Part shown: in pieces, positions 1 through 7,554 of the stretch
Layout: every line of letters starts with the position of its first letter
Position numbering within the stretch: the first letter of the stretch is position 1
NCBI GenBank assembly: GCA_934216375.1
Contig: CAKQBP010000007.1
Coordinates: forward strand, 1-17,781
Direction: 5' to 3'
Length of the DNA: 17,781 nt
From: an uncultured Veillonella sp.
GTDB taxonomy: Bacteria > Bacillota > Negativicutes > Veillonellales > Veillonellaceae
The notes under the pieces: model-generated
Database searches by the model: none
Seen by the model: only the letters and a program-made list of their open reading frames with translations
Told to the model about the DNA's origin: nothing
Program-made: the position numbers and the translations under genes

Positions 1-736
1 AGGTGTATCTTGCCATGGTTCTGCGCCGGAACGCGGTGACAACGCTATCTATAAAATGGCAGATATTCTTCAAGACATTCGTGATTTGAATGCTAATTCT
101 GCCGATGAAAGCACAGCAATTAACGGCCTTGTTAAAATGCTTGACCCTAAATTCAACCCTGACCATTACGAAGAAGCTCGCTTCTTAGGTCGCGGTACAG
201 TAACTACTTCCCAAATTTTCTATACTTCTCCAAGCCGTTGTGCAGTAGCTGACTCCTGCGCTATTTCCTTGGACCGTCGTATGACTGCTGGTGAAACTTG
301 GCAAAGTTGCTTGGCAGAAATCGAAGAATTACCACATGTTAAAGAATATGGTGCGAAAGTATCCATGTACGAATATGCTCGTCCATCTTGGACTGGTTTA
401 ACCTATCCAATCGAATGCTACTTCCCAACTTGGGTAATTCCTAAAGATCATAAAGTAACAGAAGCTTTGGAAGAAGCATACACTAGCTTATATGGCAACG
501 AACGTATTGGTGCAGAAGATACAGTTGAAATGCGTAAAGCTCGCCCATTAACTGATAAATGGACATTCTCCACAAATGGTGTATCTATCATGGGTCGTAA
601 TGGCATCCCTTGTATTGGCTTCGGTCCTGGCGCAGAAGCACAAGCACATGCTCCTAACGAAATTACATGGAAACAAGATCTTGTAACATGTGCTGCTGTA
701 TATGCATTATTACCATCCGTATATTGCAAAGACTAA
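1..736 (+). CDS. ygeY: YgeY-type M20 family metallohydrolase, C-terminal part (5' end outside window)
   Basis: Zinc-dependent amidohydrolase/peptidase of the M20 family, resembling YgeY, the putative hydrolase found with ygeX/ygeW/ssnA in anaerobic purine-degradation clusters. The reading frame is open from base 2 and enters mid-protein at [15 protein letters not shown], the conserved segment at the start of the M20 dimerisation domain, so about 244 C-terminal residues are present out of roughly 400 usual for the family. The in-frame ATG at 56 is internal, not a start. Near the C-terminus the stretch [15 protein letters not shown] carries the His that is a metal ligand in M20 enzymes. The other metal ligands would lie left of the window. 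The substrate is not settled; in this setting an acylated or carbamoylated amino-acid intermediate of purine breakdown is likely. Family assignment is firm, exact substrate is inference. Confidence 0.88.
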   Translation, partial: GVSCHGSAPERGDNAIYKMADILQDIRDLNANSADESTAINGLVKMLDPKFNPDHYEEARFLGRGTVTTSQIFYTSPSRCAVADSCAISLDRRMTAGETWQSCLAEIEELPHVKEYGAKVSMYEYARPSWTGLTYPIECYFPTWVIPKDHKVTEALEEAYTSLYGNERIGAEDTVEMRKARPLTDKWTFSTNGVSIMGRNGIPCIGFGPGAEAQAHAPNEITWKQDLVTCAAVYALLPSVYCKD

Positions 737-790
737 TATCACATACGTTGAATTAGATCTAATATAAACGGAAATAATTGGAAAATAGTT

Positions 791-822
791 GAAATTAAGA
801 ATTTCATATGGTGCTTCACCAT
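791..822 (+). other. Two tandem small hairpins in the ygeY-ygeW gap
   Basis: The 154-base gap between ygeY and ygeW contains two perfect 6-bp stems with 3-base loops, nearly back to back: GAAATT-AAG-AATTTC (791-805) and ATGGTG-CTT-CACCAT (808-822). The palindrome TTAGATCTAA (753-762), the near-palindrome TTAG-ATC-CTAA (844-854) and CCCT-TT-AGGG (859-868) are in the same gap. They have no U-run after them, so they are not simple terminators. They could be an operator, an mRNA processing or stabilising element, or chance in AT-rich DNA. No convincing promoter was found in this gap. Confidence 0.4.
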
Positions 823-890
823 TTGATGACGCATCGTATAAAGTTAGATCCTAAGTAGCCCTTTAGGGAATTGAAAGAGAGGACTTACAG

Positions 891-2084
891 ATGACAGACT
901 TCAATAAAAGTATTGAAACACTACAAGGCTTAGATGTTAGTAAAATGTACGGCGAAGATTTCTTCCTAACTTGGGAAAAATCTGATGACGAATTAAAAGG
1001 TGTTTGGGCAGTAGCTGATGCATTGCGTGCTCTTAGAGAACGCAATATCTCCACTAAAGTATTTGACAGCGGTCTTGGCATTTCCTTATTCCGCGATAAC
1101 TCTACAAGAACTCGTTTCTCCTTTGCTTCCGCTTGTAATTTGCTAGGCCTTGAAGTTCAAGATTTAGATGAAGGCAAATCTCAAATCGCTCACGGTGAAA
1201 CAGTTCGTGAAACAGCTAATATGATTTCCTTTATGGCAGATGTTATCGGTATTCGTGATGATATGTATATCGGTAAAGGGAATGCTTATATGCATCAAGT
1301 TTCCGATGCAGTTAAAGAAGGTCACGAAGATGGTGTACTAGAGCAACGCCCAACACTTGTAAACCTACAATGTGATATTGACCATCCTACACAAATCATG
1401 GCTGATACAGCTCATATCATCAAAGAATTCGGCGGTGTAGAAAACCTTAAAGGCAAAAAGATTGCTATGACTTGGGCATACTCCCCATCTTATGGTAAAC
1501 CTTTATCCGTACCTCAAGGTGCTATTGGCTTATTCACTCGTCTCGGTATGGAAGTTGTATTAGCACATCCAGAAGGGTATGAAGTAATGCCGGAAGTTGA
1601 AGAAATCGCTAAGAAACAAGCTGAAGCTAGCGGCGGTTCATTCCGTAGAACTAACGACATGAAGGATGCTTTCAAAGATGCAGACATCGTATATCCTAAG
1701 AGCTGGGCTCCATTCGGTGCAATGGAAAAACGTACAAAACTGTATGGTGAAAATGATCATGAAGGTATTAAAGCATTAGAAAAAGTTCTTCTTGAAGAAA
1801 ATGGTAAACATAAAGATTGGGCATGTACGGAAGAGATGATGAGTCTCACAAAGGACGGCAAAGCTCTTTACTTACATTGCTTACCAGCAGATATTACAGG
1901 TGTAAGTTGTGAAGAAGGCGAAGTAGATGCAACAGTATTTGATCGCTACCGCATACCTCTTTATAAGGAAGCAAGCTACAAACCATATGTTATTGCAGCT
2001 ATGATTTTCCTTAGCAAATTTAAAAATCCTGTAGAAACCTTAAAAGAATTAGAACGGAAGGGAACCGAACGAGTTCAACCGTAA
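891..2084 (+). CDS. ygeW: Knotted carbamoyltransferase YgeW
   Basis: Member of the aspartate/ornithine transcarbamoylase superfamily, YgeW branch; 397 residues against about 396 in E. coli. The carbamoyl-phosphate binding motif STRTR is at residues 71-75 and the conserved HCLP at 329-332. The start is supported by GAGAGG at 877-882 with 8 bases before the ATG. The natural substrate of YgeW was long unknown. Because carbamate kinase follows and YgeX-type diaminopropionate lyase is a usual partner, it probably works catabolically here, splitting a ureido (carbamoyl-amino) intermediate with phosphate to give carbamoyl phosphate; that direction is inference. It is cytosolic, with no signal peptide or membrane segment. 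A terminator-like hairpin follows directly. Confidence 0.93.
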   Translation: MTDFNKSIETLQGLDVSKMYGEDFFLTWEKSDDELKGVWAVADALRALRERNISTKVFDSGLGISLFRDNSTRTRFSFASACNLLGLEVQDLDEGKSQIAHGETVRETANMISFMADVIGIRDDMYIGKGNAYMHQVSDAVKEGHEDGVLEQRPTLVNLQCDIDHPTQIMADTAHIIKEFGGVENLKGKKIAMTWAYSPSYGKPLSVPQGAIGLFTRLGMEVVLAHPEGYEVMPEVEEIAKKQAEASGGSFRRTNDMKDAFKDADIVYPKSWAPFGAMEKRTKLYGENDHEGIKALEKVLLEENGKHKDWACTEEMMSLTKDGKALYLHCLPADITGVSCEEGEVDATVFDRYRIPLYKEASYKPYVIAAMIFLSKFKNPVETLKELERKGTERVQP

Positions 2085-2095
2085 AGTAAAGTTTA

Positions 2096-2126
2096 GGGGC
2101 CATCCGTATTGATGGCTCCTTTTATT
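2096..2126 (+). terminator. Intrinsic terminator/attenuator between ygeW and arcC
   Basis: The stem GGGGCCATC (2096-2104) pairs with GATGGCTCC (2111-2119), with one G-T wobble, around a 6-base loop and is followed by TTTTATT. The U-run is interrupted by an A, so termination may be partial. Only about 26 bases separate it from the arcC start, which leaves little room for a downstream promoter. Confidence 0.72.
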
Positions 2127-2142
2127 CTTAATAGTTTGTTAT

Positions 2143-2146
2143 GAGG
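2143..2146 (+). promoter_or_regulatory. Ribosome binding site that sets the arcC start
   Basis: GAGG lies 6 bases before the ATG at 2153. The other in-frame ATG at 2141 has no Shine-Dalgarno sequence before it and would overlap this site. Confidence 0.7.
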
Positions 2147-2152
2147 CATAAC

Positions 2153-3088
2153 ATGAAAAAGAGAGTTGTAGTAGCACTAGGGGGGAATGCATTAGGCAAT
2201 TCCTTACCAGAACAGAAAATTGCAGTAAAAAGTACAGCTAAAACAATCATTGATTTAGTAGAAGCTGATTGTGACGTAGTGGTAACACATGGTAATGGAC
2301 CTCAAATTGGTATGATCAACAATGCGATGGCTGCATTGACTCGTGAAGTAGAAGGTCAACCAAACACTCCATTATCTGTATGTGTAGCAATGAGCCAAGC
2401 TTATATTGGTTATGACTTACAAAATGCTCTTCACGAAGAGCTCTTAAATCGTGGTATTAAAGATTTGCCAACAATGACTATGGTTACACAAGTACTTGTT
2501 GATCAAAATGACTCAGCTTTTCAAAATCCTACAAAACCAATTGGACACTTTATGACTCAGGAAGAAGCTGAATACGCAGAAAAGAATTACGATTATGTGG
2601 TAAAAGAAGATGCGGGACGTGGTTATCGTCGTGTGGTGGCATCTCCAGCACCAAAAGAAATTATTGAACTAGAAGCAATTAAGGGTTTAGTAGGTAAACA
2701 ATTAATTGTTGCTTGTGGTGGGGGAGGTATCCCAGTAACTAAAGAAGGTAATGAACTTCATGGTGCAGCTGCTGTTATCGATAAAGACTGGACTAGTAGT
2801 TTATTGGCCCAAGAAATTGACGCTGATGTTCTCGTTATTTTAACAGCTGTTGAAAAGGTTGCCATTAACTTTGGTAAAGAAAATGAAAAATGGCTTGATG
2901 AAATAACCGTTACACAAGCTAAAGAATATGTATCAGCTGGTGAGTTTGCAGAAGGCTCGATGAAACCAAAGGTAGAAGCCGCTATAGCATTTGCAGAATC
3001 CAAAAAAGGCCGTGTTTCAATTATCACATTATTAGAGAAATCTAAAGATGGTATAGCAGGAAAAACAGGCACACGTATCGTATTATAA
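2153..3088 (+). CDS. arcC: Carbamate kinase (ArcC/YqeA type)
   Basis: Makes ATP from carbamoyl phosphate and ADP, releasing carbamate (CO2 and ammonia). It has 311 residues from the chosen ATG, the usual length of the family. Visible family motifs are ALGGNALG near the N-terminus, THGNGPQIG, KEDAGRGYRRVVASPAP in the middle, VACGGGGIPV, AVIDKDWTSSLLA for nucleotide binding, and GSMKPKVEAA near the C-terminus. Placed directly after the carbamoyltransferase YgeW, it most likely harvests the carbamoyl phosphate that YgeW makes, giving the substrate-level ATP of purine fermentation. In E. coli the equivalent gene in the matching cluster is yqeA. No arginine deiminase gene is nearby, so this does not look like an arginine deiminase operon. 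Confidence 0.94.
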   Translation: MKKRVVVALGGNALGNSLPEQKIAVKSTAKTIIDLVEADCDVVVTHGNGPQIGMINNAMAALTREVEGQPNTPLSVCVAMSQAYIGYDLQNALHEELLNRGIKDLPTMTMVTQVLVDQNDSAFQNPTKPIGHFMTQEEAEYAEKNYDYVVKEDAGRGYRRVVASPAPKEIIELEAIKGLVGKQLIVACGGGGIPVTKEGNELHGAAAVIDKDWTSSLLAQEIDADVLVILTAVEKVAINFGKENEKWLDEITVTQAKEYVSAGEFAEGSMKPKVEAAIAFAESKKGRVSIITLLEKSKDGIAGKTGTRIVL

Positions 3089-3116
3089 TAACATATAAGT
3101 TTATAAGTATGCATTT

Positions 3117-3129
3117 CAACGAATCGTTG
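3117..3129 (+). other. Small hairpin next to the ssnA ribosome binding site
   Basis: CAACG-AAT-CGTTG forms a 5-bp stem with a 3-base loop. Its last base is the first G of the strong Shine-Dalgarno GAGGAGGTG (3129-3137). Just upstream TATAAGT occurs twice (3094-3100 and 3102-3108). It may affect ssnA translation or mRNA ends; chance cannot be excluded. Confidence 0.35.
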
Positions 3130-3142
3130 AGGAGGTGCCCAC

Positions 3143-4471
3143 ATGATTATATTAGGAAAAGGTACTGTTATTACTCGCGATGCTGATAGACCTATCATTT
3201 ATGATGGTGCTGTTGCTATCGACGGGACTCAAATTGTTGATATTGGTACATATGATGAGTTATGTAAAACTTATGCAAACGCAGAAATCATTGACGCTCA
3301 TGGCGGCTTGATTATGCCTGGTTTTATCAATGAACATCATCATATTTTCTCCGCTCTTGCACGAGGCTTATCGTTGCCAGGTCCAGCACCGACTAACTTC
3401 GGTGAAATCTTGGAAGGACTTTGGTTCTACTTAGATAATAAATTGACGGCTCCAGATGTAAAAGCAAGTGCATTACTTACGTATTTAGGCTGTATCGAAA
3501 ATGGTGTAACTACTATTTTTGACCACCATGCAAGTTATGGTGAAGTTCCTAACAGCTTATCCATCATTGCAGATGTAGCTAAACAATTCGGCGTTCGCTC
3601 ATGTTTATGCTATGAAGTATCCGACCGCAATGGCGTAGACCAAATGAAAGCCGCTGTTGCAGAAAATGTACGTTTTGGTAAAGAAGCAAAACAAGATCCA
3701 TCCAGACTGGCGGCGATGATGGGCTTGCATGCATCTTTCACATTGAGCACGGAAACATTAGATTATGTGAAAGCTCATAATGAGGATCAGTTGGGTTATC
3801 ATGTTCATGTTGCAGAAGGTCCTGAAGATGTGGCCGATAGTAAAGAAAAGTATGGCATGACACCTGTTAGACGCCTCGTAGAGGCAGGTATTTTAGGCCC
3901 TAAGAGCATCGCTGGTCACTGTGTACACGTAACTGACGAAGATGTGGCATTATTGAAAAAATCTCAAGCTAAGGTTGTACATAACCCAGAAAGTAACATG
4001 GGTAATGCAGTAGGCACGACAGATATCTTAAAACTATTAGATGCAGGGATCACTGTTGGGCTTGGCACAGATGGTTATACAAATGATATGCTCGAATCTT
4101 ATAAAGTAGCGAATTGTCTCGTGAAACATGAGCAACATAAACCATATGTAGGCTGGGGCGAAGTACCTCATATGCTATTTGAAAACAACCGCAAAATGGC
4201 TAATGAATTCTTCGATACTACGGTAGGCATCCTTAAAAAAGGTGCTGCAGCTGACGTAATTGTTCTTGATTACGCAGCACCAACACCACTTGATGAAAAC
4301 AACATCAATGGTCATTTACTATTCGGTGCTAATGGTATGTATGTGGTAACAACTATTAGTGATGGTGTACCACGCATGATTGATCGTAAATTACAAGGCA
4401 TTGATAAAGCTGAAGTAATGAACGAAGTTTTAGCAACATCTAAAGGTTTATGGAAACGATTAAACCCATAA
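3143..4471 (+). CDS. ssnA: Putative aminohydrolase SsnA
   Basis: Amidohydrolase-superfamily enzyme (cytosine/guanine deaminase and chlorohydrolase branch) of 442 residues. Metal-binding signatures are visible: the HxH pair H65/H67 in NEHHHIFS, the HVAE segment with H222 and E225, GHCVH around 259-262, and the catalytic-type Asp D310 in VGLGTDGYT. VHNPESNMG (279-287) is typical of this branch. SsnA occurs in selenium-linked and anaerobic purine-degradation clusters, where it probably hydrolyses a purine-derived ring or imine intermediate; the exact substrate is inference. The start has an excellent ribosome binding site (GAGGAGGTG, 5 bases before the ATG). It sits 54 bases after arcC and 28 bases before the ygfK-like gene, consistent with one transcript. 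Confidence 0.92.
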   Translation: MIILGKGTVITRDADRPIIYDGAVAIDGTQIVDIGTYDELCKTYANAEIIDAHGGLIMPGFINEHHHIFSALARGLSLPGPAPTNFGEILEGLWFYLDNKLTAPDVKASALLTYLGCIENGVTTIFDHHASYGEVPNSLSIIADVAKQFGVRSCLCYEVSDRNGVDQMKAAVAENVRFGKEAKQDPSRLAAMMGLHASFTLSTETLDYVKAHNEDQLGYHVHVAEGPEDVADSKEKYGMTPVRRLVEAGILGPKSIAGHCVHVTDEDVALLKKSQAKVVHNPESNMGNAVGTTDILKLLDAGITVGLGTDGYTNDMLESYKVANCLVKHEQHKPYVGWGEVPHMLFENNRKMANEFFDTTVGILKKGAAADVIVLDYAAPTPLDENNINGHLLFGANGMYVVTTISDGVPRMIDRKLQGIDKAEVMNEVLATSKGLWKRLNP

Positions 4472-4499
4472 CGCAAACGCTTTAAAGGAGTGTGACATT

Positions 4500-6191
4500 A
4501 TGAGTGACATTATGTATCCGGTAAGTTTCGGAAATTTGATGAACCACATTATGACTGAGTACAAGATGTACAATCGTATTTACAATGTAAATAAAATTCA
4601 TCGTACGAATCATGATCAACGCTTATCTATCTTTGGTAAATCTATTGAAAATCCTGTAGGCCCAGCAGCTGGCCCTAATACACAGTTGGCACAAAACATT
4701 GTGGCATCCTATGTAGCTGGTGCTCGTTGCATTGAATTAAAAACCGTACAAATTATGTATGGTGAAGAACTAGGTATTCCTAGACCTTGTATCTACTCTG
4801 TAGACGAAGCATATAACGTAGAATGGTCTTCTGAATATAGCTGTGATGAAGCTGCTGATGAATACATTAAAGCTTGGTTCGCATTGAAATTAATCTCTAA
4901 AGAATTAGGATTAGGTGATCCAGATGGCTTCTTATTCATCATGAGTGTTGGCTATAACTTGGCTGGTATTAAGAGCCCTATGGTTGATAAATTCATCAAT
5001 ACAATGCGAAATGCATCTCAATCTCCTATGTGGGATACATGTAAACAATGGTGTCTTGACCATGTAGATGAATTTGAGCATATTGATGCTGATTATATCA
5101 ACTCTATTAGTGATGAACTTTGCCAAGCAATTACATTGTCCACAATGCACGGTTGCCCAGCAGAAGAAATCGAATCCATTTGTTCGTACCTTATCAGTGA
5201 AAAAGGTCTTCACCTATACTTAAAATGCAACCCTACATTGTTAGGTCCAAAACGCATTAGAGAATTATTGGATAACGCTGGTTTTGAGTACATTGACTTT
5301 GAAGATCATCAATTTGAAGTTGACCTTCAATTCGATAAGGCTGTTCCAATGTTAGAGCGTCTTATCGCTCTTGGTGAAAAACACAATAAGATTTTCGGTG
5401 TTAAATTGACAAATACATTCCCTGTACAAATTCACAACAATGAATTGCCAGGCGAGCAAATGTATATGTCTGGTAAATCCTTGTTACCTGTAACAATTGG
5501 TGTAGCTGAGCTCTTAAGTGCTCAATTCGGTGAACGTTTACCTATGTCTTATAGCGGTGGTGCTGTAAAACAAAATATCAAAGCTATCTTTGATTGTGGT
5601 ATTTGGCCTGTAACAGTATGTACAATTCTTTTACAAGGCGAAGGTTACAATACTTTCAAAGGCTTAGCAGACGAAGTAGAATCTACTGATTACAATGCTG
5701 CTTTAAAAGTTCATAAAGAACTTATAGCTAAACTCGCTAAAGACATCGCTGAGAACAAAATCTTCAAGAAGAGCGATGCAATGAAGAAAAAACGTGAAGC
5801 AATGCCATCCTTCCCAGGTACACGTAGTTCTGACTACCACTGCCGCGTAGTGTGTGGTGCTTGTGTTCGCGTATGTCCTAATAGATGTAATGAAGTCGTT
5901 ACTGTAAATGATGCTAAATTGATCGTCCATGTTGATCAAAGCTGTAATGAGTGTGGTAACTGTGCATGTCATTGCGTAGAACCTTGTCAACCATACAAGG
6001 ATCGCATTACATTCTTCCACAATGCTGAAGCTTTAGCAGATAGTACAAATGATGGTTTCTACATCAAAGGCACTAGCTGTGGTTATCGCTTTAAAGGTGA
6101 AGAAGCCGTATGTGACATTGATGCATTACCTGAAGAATTGAAAGGAGTTGTACATGCCTTCTGTAAAGAGCATGTGTACTATGTATCATGA
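4500..6191 (+). CDS. ygfK: Short YgfK-like iron-sulfur oxidoreductase lacking the central FAD/NAD(P) domain
   Basis: The N-terminal part (about residues 40-390) is a dihydroorotate/dihydropyrimidine dehydrogenase-like TIM barrel with VGPAAGPNTQLAQNIV (53-68), ELKTVQI, LSTMHGCP and MSYSGGA, closely resembling E. coli YgfK. A short linker follows, then a ferredoxin-like domain with C448, C452, C455 and C459 and a second set C482, C485, C488, C490, C492 and C496, enough for two 4Fe-4S clusters. E. coli YgfK is about 1030 residues and has a GltD/AegA-like FAD-NAD(P) oxidoreductase region between these parts; here, at 563 residues, it is absent. The architecture therefore resembles PreA of dihydropyrimidine dehydrogenase. 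YgfK was once annotated as a selenate reductase subunit, but its genes are now tied to anaerobic urate/purine use. The start has AAAGGAG 9 bases upstream, and the stop overlaps the next start (ATGA). No frameshift or remnant is seen, so the short form looks native. Confidence 0.88.
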   Translation: MSDIMYPVSFGNLMNHIMTEYKMYNRIYNVNKIHRTNHDQRLSIFGKSIENPVGPAAGPNTQLAQNIVASYVAGARCIELKTVQIMYGEELGIPRPCIYSVDEAYNVEWSSEYSCDEAADEYIKAWFALKLISKELGLGDPDGFLFIMSVGYNLAGIKSPMVDKFINTMRNASQSPMWDTCKQWCLDHVDEFEHIDADYINSISDELCQAITLSTMHGCPAEEIESICSYLISEKGLHLYLKCNPTLLGPKRIRELLDNAGFEYIDFEDHQFEVDLQFDKAVPMLERLIALGEKHNKIFGVKLTNTFPVQIHNNELPGEQMYMSGKSLLPVTIGVAELLSAQFGERLPMSYSGGAVKQNIKAIFDCGIWPVTVCTILLQGEGYNTFKGLADEVESTDYNAALKVHKELIAKLAKDIAENKIFKKSDAMKKKREAMPSFPGTRSSDYHCRVVCGACVRVCPNRCNEVVTVNDAKLIVHVDQSCNECGNCACHCVEPCQPYKDRITFFHNAEALADSTNDGFYIKGTSCGYRFKGEEAVCDIDALPEELKGVVHAFCKEHVYYVS

Positions 6192-7537
6192 TTATCATAC
6201 AACAAGGGGAATTGGTCTTAACTGACAGAATCCTTACCGGAGATATATTAATTGATGGCCACAAAATTGTCGCCATTGATGAACACCTTTCTGTTCCAGA
6301 AGGGGCTAAAGTTCTTAATGCAAAAGGTTGCTATGTGTTCCCTGGATTTATTGATCCTCATACACACTTTCAAATGACAAATGCCTTGGCGTCTACTGCA
6401 GATGATTTTGATAGTGGTACAAAGGCTGCTATTCTTGGCGGCACTACTTCAATCATCAACTTTGCTTCTCCTGAGGATGGATCCCTTTGTAAAGGGTTAG
6501 AAGTTCATAAGGAGCGTGCCTTGGGGCATTGCTCCTGTGACTACAAATTCCATATGGAGCTTGTAGAAATGAATGAAGAGGTATCTCATGAAATACCAAA
6601 GGTTGTAGAAGCTGGTGTATCGTCCTTTAAAGTGTACTTAGCGTATGGCTTCCGTTTAACAGATCGAGAAATTTATGATGCTATTGAAGCTATAAAACCA
6701 ACGGGTGCGCTTGTAGGGGCTCACTGTGAAAACGGTGATCTTATCGATGCCTTTGTAGCAGATAAACGTAAACGTGGTGAATTAGATGTAGACAATCATC
6801 CACTCACAAGACCGGCCATGATTGAATCGGAAGCGATTAAGCGATTTAGTACAATTGGTGCTGCATTAGAGTATCCCGTGCATATTGTGCATGTAAGTTC
6901 TAAAGAAGGCGTAGATGAAGTTCTACGTGAGCGGGCATTAGGACATCAAGTGACTTGTGAAACATGTCCACAGTATTTGGTGCTTGATGAATCACGATAT
7001 AAATTACCTGATTTTGAAGGGGTTAAATATGTGATGAGTCCTCCACTTAGAACGATACAAGATCAAATGGCATTGAAGGATGCACTAGTAAATGGTGTAT
7101 TCCAAACCATTGGTTCCGACCATTGTAGCTTTACCTTTAATGATCAAAAATTAAAGAGTCGGTATGACTTTACCCAAATTCCTGGAGGTATTCCTGGAGC
7201 CGAAGAACGGGGTATCATTACTTATGATGTGTTGGTTAACCAATGCAATATGAGCGCTGTAGATTTTATGAAATTAGTTAGTGAAAACCCAGCAAAGCTA
7301 TATGGCATGTACCCCAAGAAGGGTACATTAGCTGTAGGTAGTGATGGGGATATAACAATTGTAGATAAGCATATAGAACATGTGCTTTCAAAAGAGTCCG
7401 CCCATACAAAGGCTGACTATATACCTTACGAAGGAATATCTGTAACTGGCAAGGTTCGAGATGTTATCCTTAGAGGTCACCATGTGGTACAAGATGGATC
7501 CTTAACAGAATCATATCTTGGTGAATGTATTCCTTAA
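6188..7537 (+). CDS. hyuA: D-hydantoinase/dihydropyrimidinase family cyclic amidohydrolase (HyuA/YgeZ type)
   Basis: Binuclear-zinc cyclic amidohydrolase of 449 residues. The full active-site set is visible: H58 and H60 in DPHTH, the probable carboxylated lysine K148 in SSFKVYLAYG, H179 in GAHCEN, H235 in VHIVHVSS and the catalytic Asp D311 in IGSDHC. The family opens hydantoin, dihydropyrimidine or allantoin-like rings at an amide bond. In this cluster the likely role is opening the six-membered ring of an oxidised purine; the precise substrate is inference. The start overlaps the ygfK-like stop by 4 bases, a sign of translational coupling. Allantoinase or classical dihydropyrimidinase are alternatives, but the neighbours fit the YgeZ/HyuA purine set best. 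Confidence 0.9.
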   Translation: MIIIQQGELVLTDRILTGDILIDGHKIVAIDEHLSVPEGAKVLNAKGCYVFPGFIDPHTHFQMTNALASTADDFDSGTKAAILGGTTSIINFASPEDGSLCKGLEVHKERALGHCSCDYKFHMELVEMNEEVSHEIPKVVEAGVSSFKVYLAYGFRLTDREIYDAIEAIKPTGALVGAHCENGDLIDAFVADKRKRGELDVDNHPLTRPAMIESEAIKRFSTIGAALEYPVHIVHVSSKEGVDEVLRERALGHQVTCETCPQYLVLDESRYKLPDFEGVKYVMSPPLRTIQDQMALKDALVNGVFQTIGSDHCSFTFNDQKLKSRYDFTQIPGGIPGAEERGIITYDVLVNQCNMSAVDFMKLVSENPAKLYGMYPKKGTLAVGSDGDITIVDKHIEHVLSKESAHTKADYIPYEGISVTGKVRDVILRGHHVVQDGSLTESYLGECIP

Positions 7538-7540
7538 TGA

Positions 7541-7548
7541 GAGGAGGG
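7541..7548 (+). promoter_or_regulatory. Ribosome binding site that sets the xdh start
   Basis: GAGGAGGG lies 6 bases before the ATG at 7555. An in-frame ATG at 7525 lies inside the preceding gene without such a site and would add ten residues not expected before the ferredoxin domain. Confidence 0.75.
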
Positions 7549-7554
7549 CTATAT

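Noticed and set aside
56-736. A complete gene starting at the ATG at 56
   Set aside because: The same frame is open to the left edge and the residues before this ATG belong to the conserved M20 segment, so the ATG is internal and the gene is cut by the window edge.
2153-3088. Part of an arginine deiminase operon
   Set aside because: No arginine deiminase, arginine-ornithine antiporter or ornithine transcarbamoylase is present; the carbamoyltransferase next to it is of the YgeW type.
2758-3198. Minus-strand open frame across the end of arcC and start of ssnA
   Set aside because: It lies opposite two well-supported genes, has no ribosome binding site and no recognisable motif; it is a shadow. 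The same applies to the other minus-strand frames in the window.
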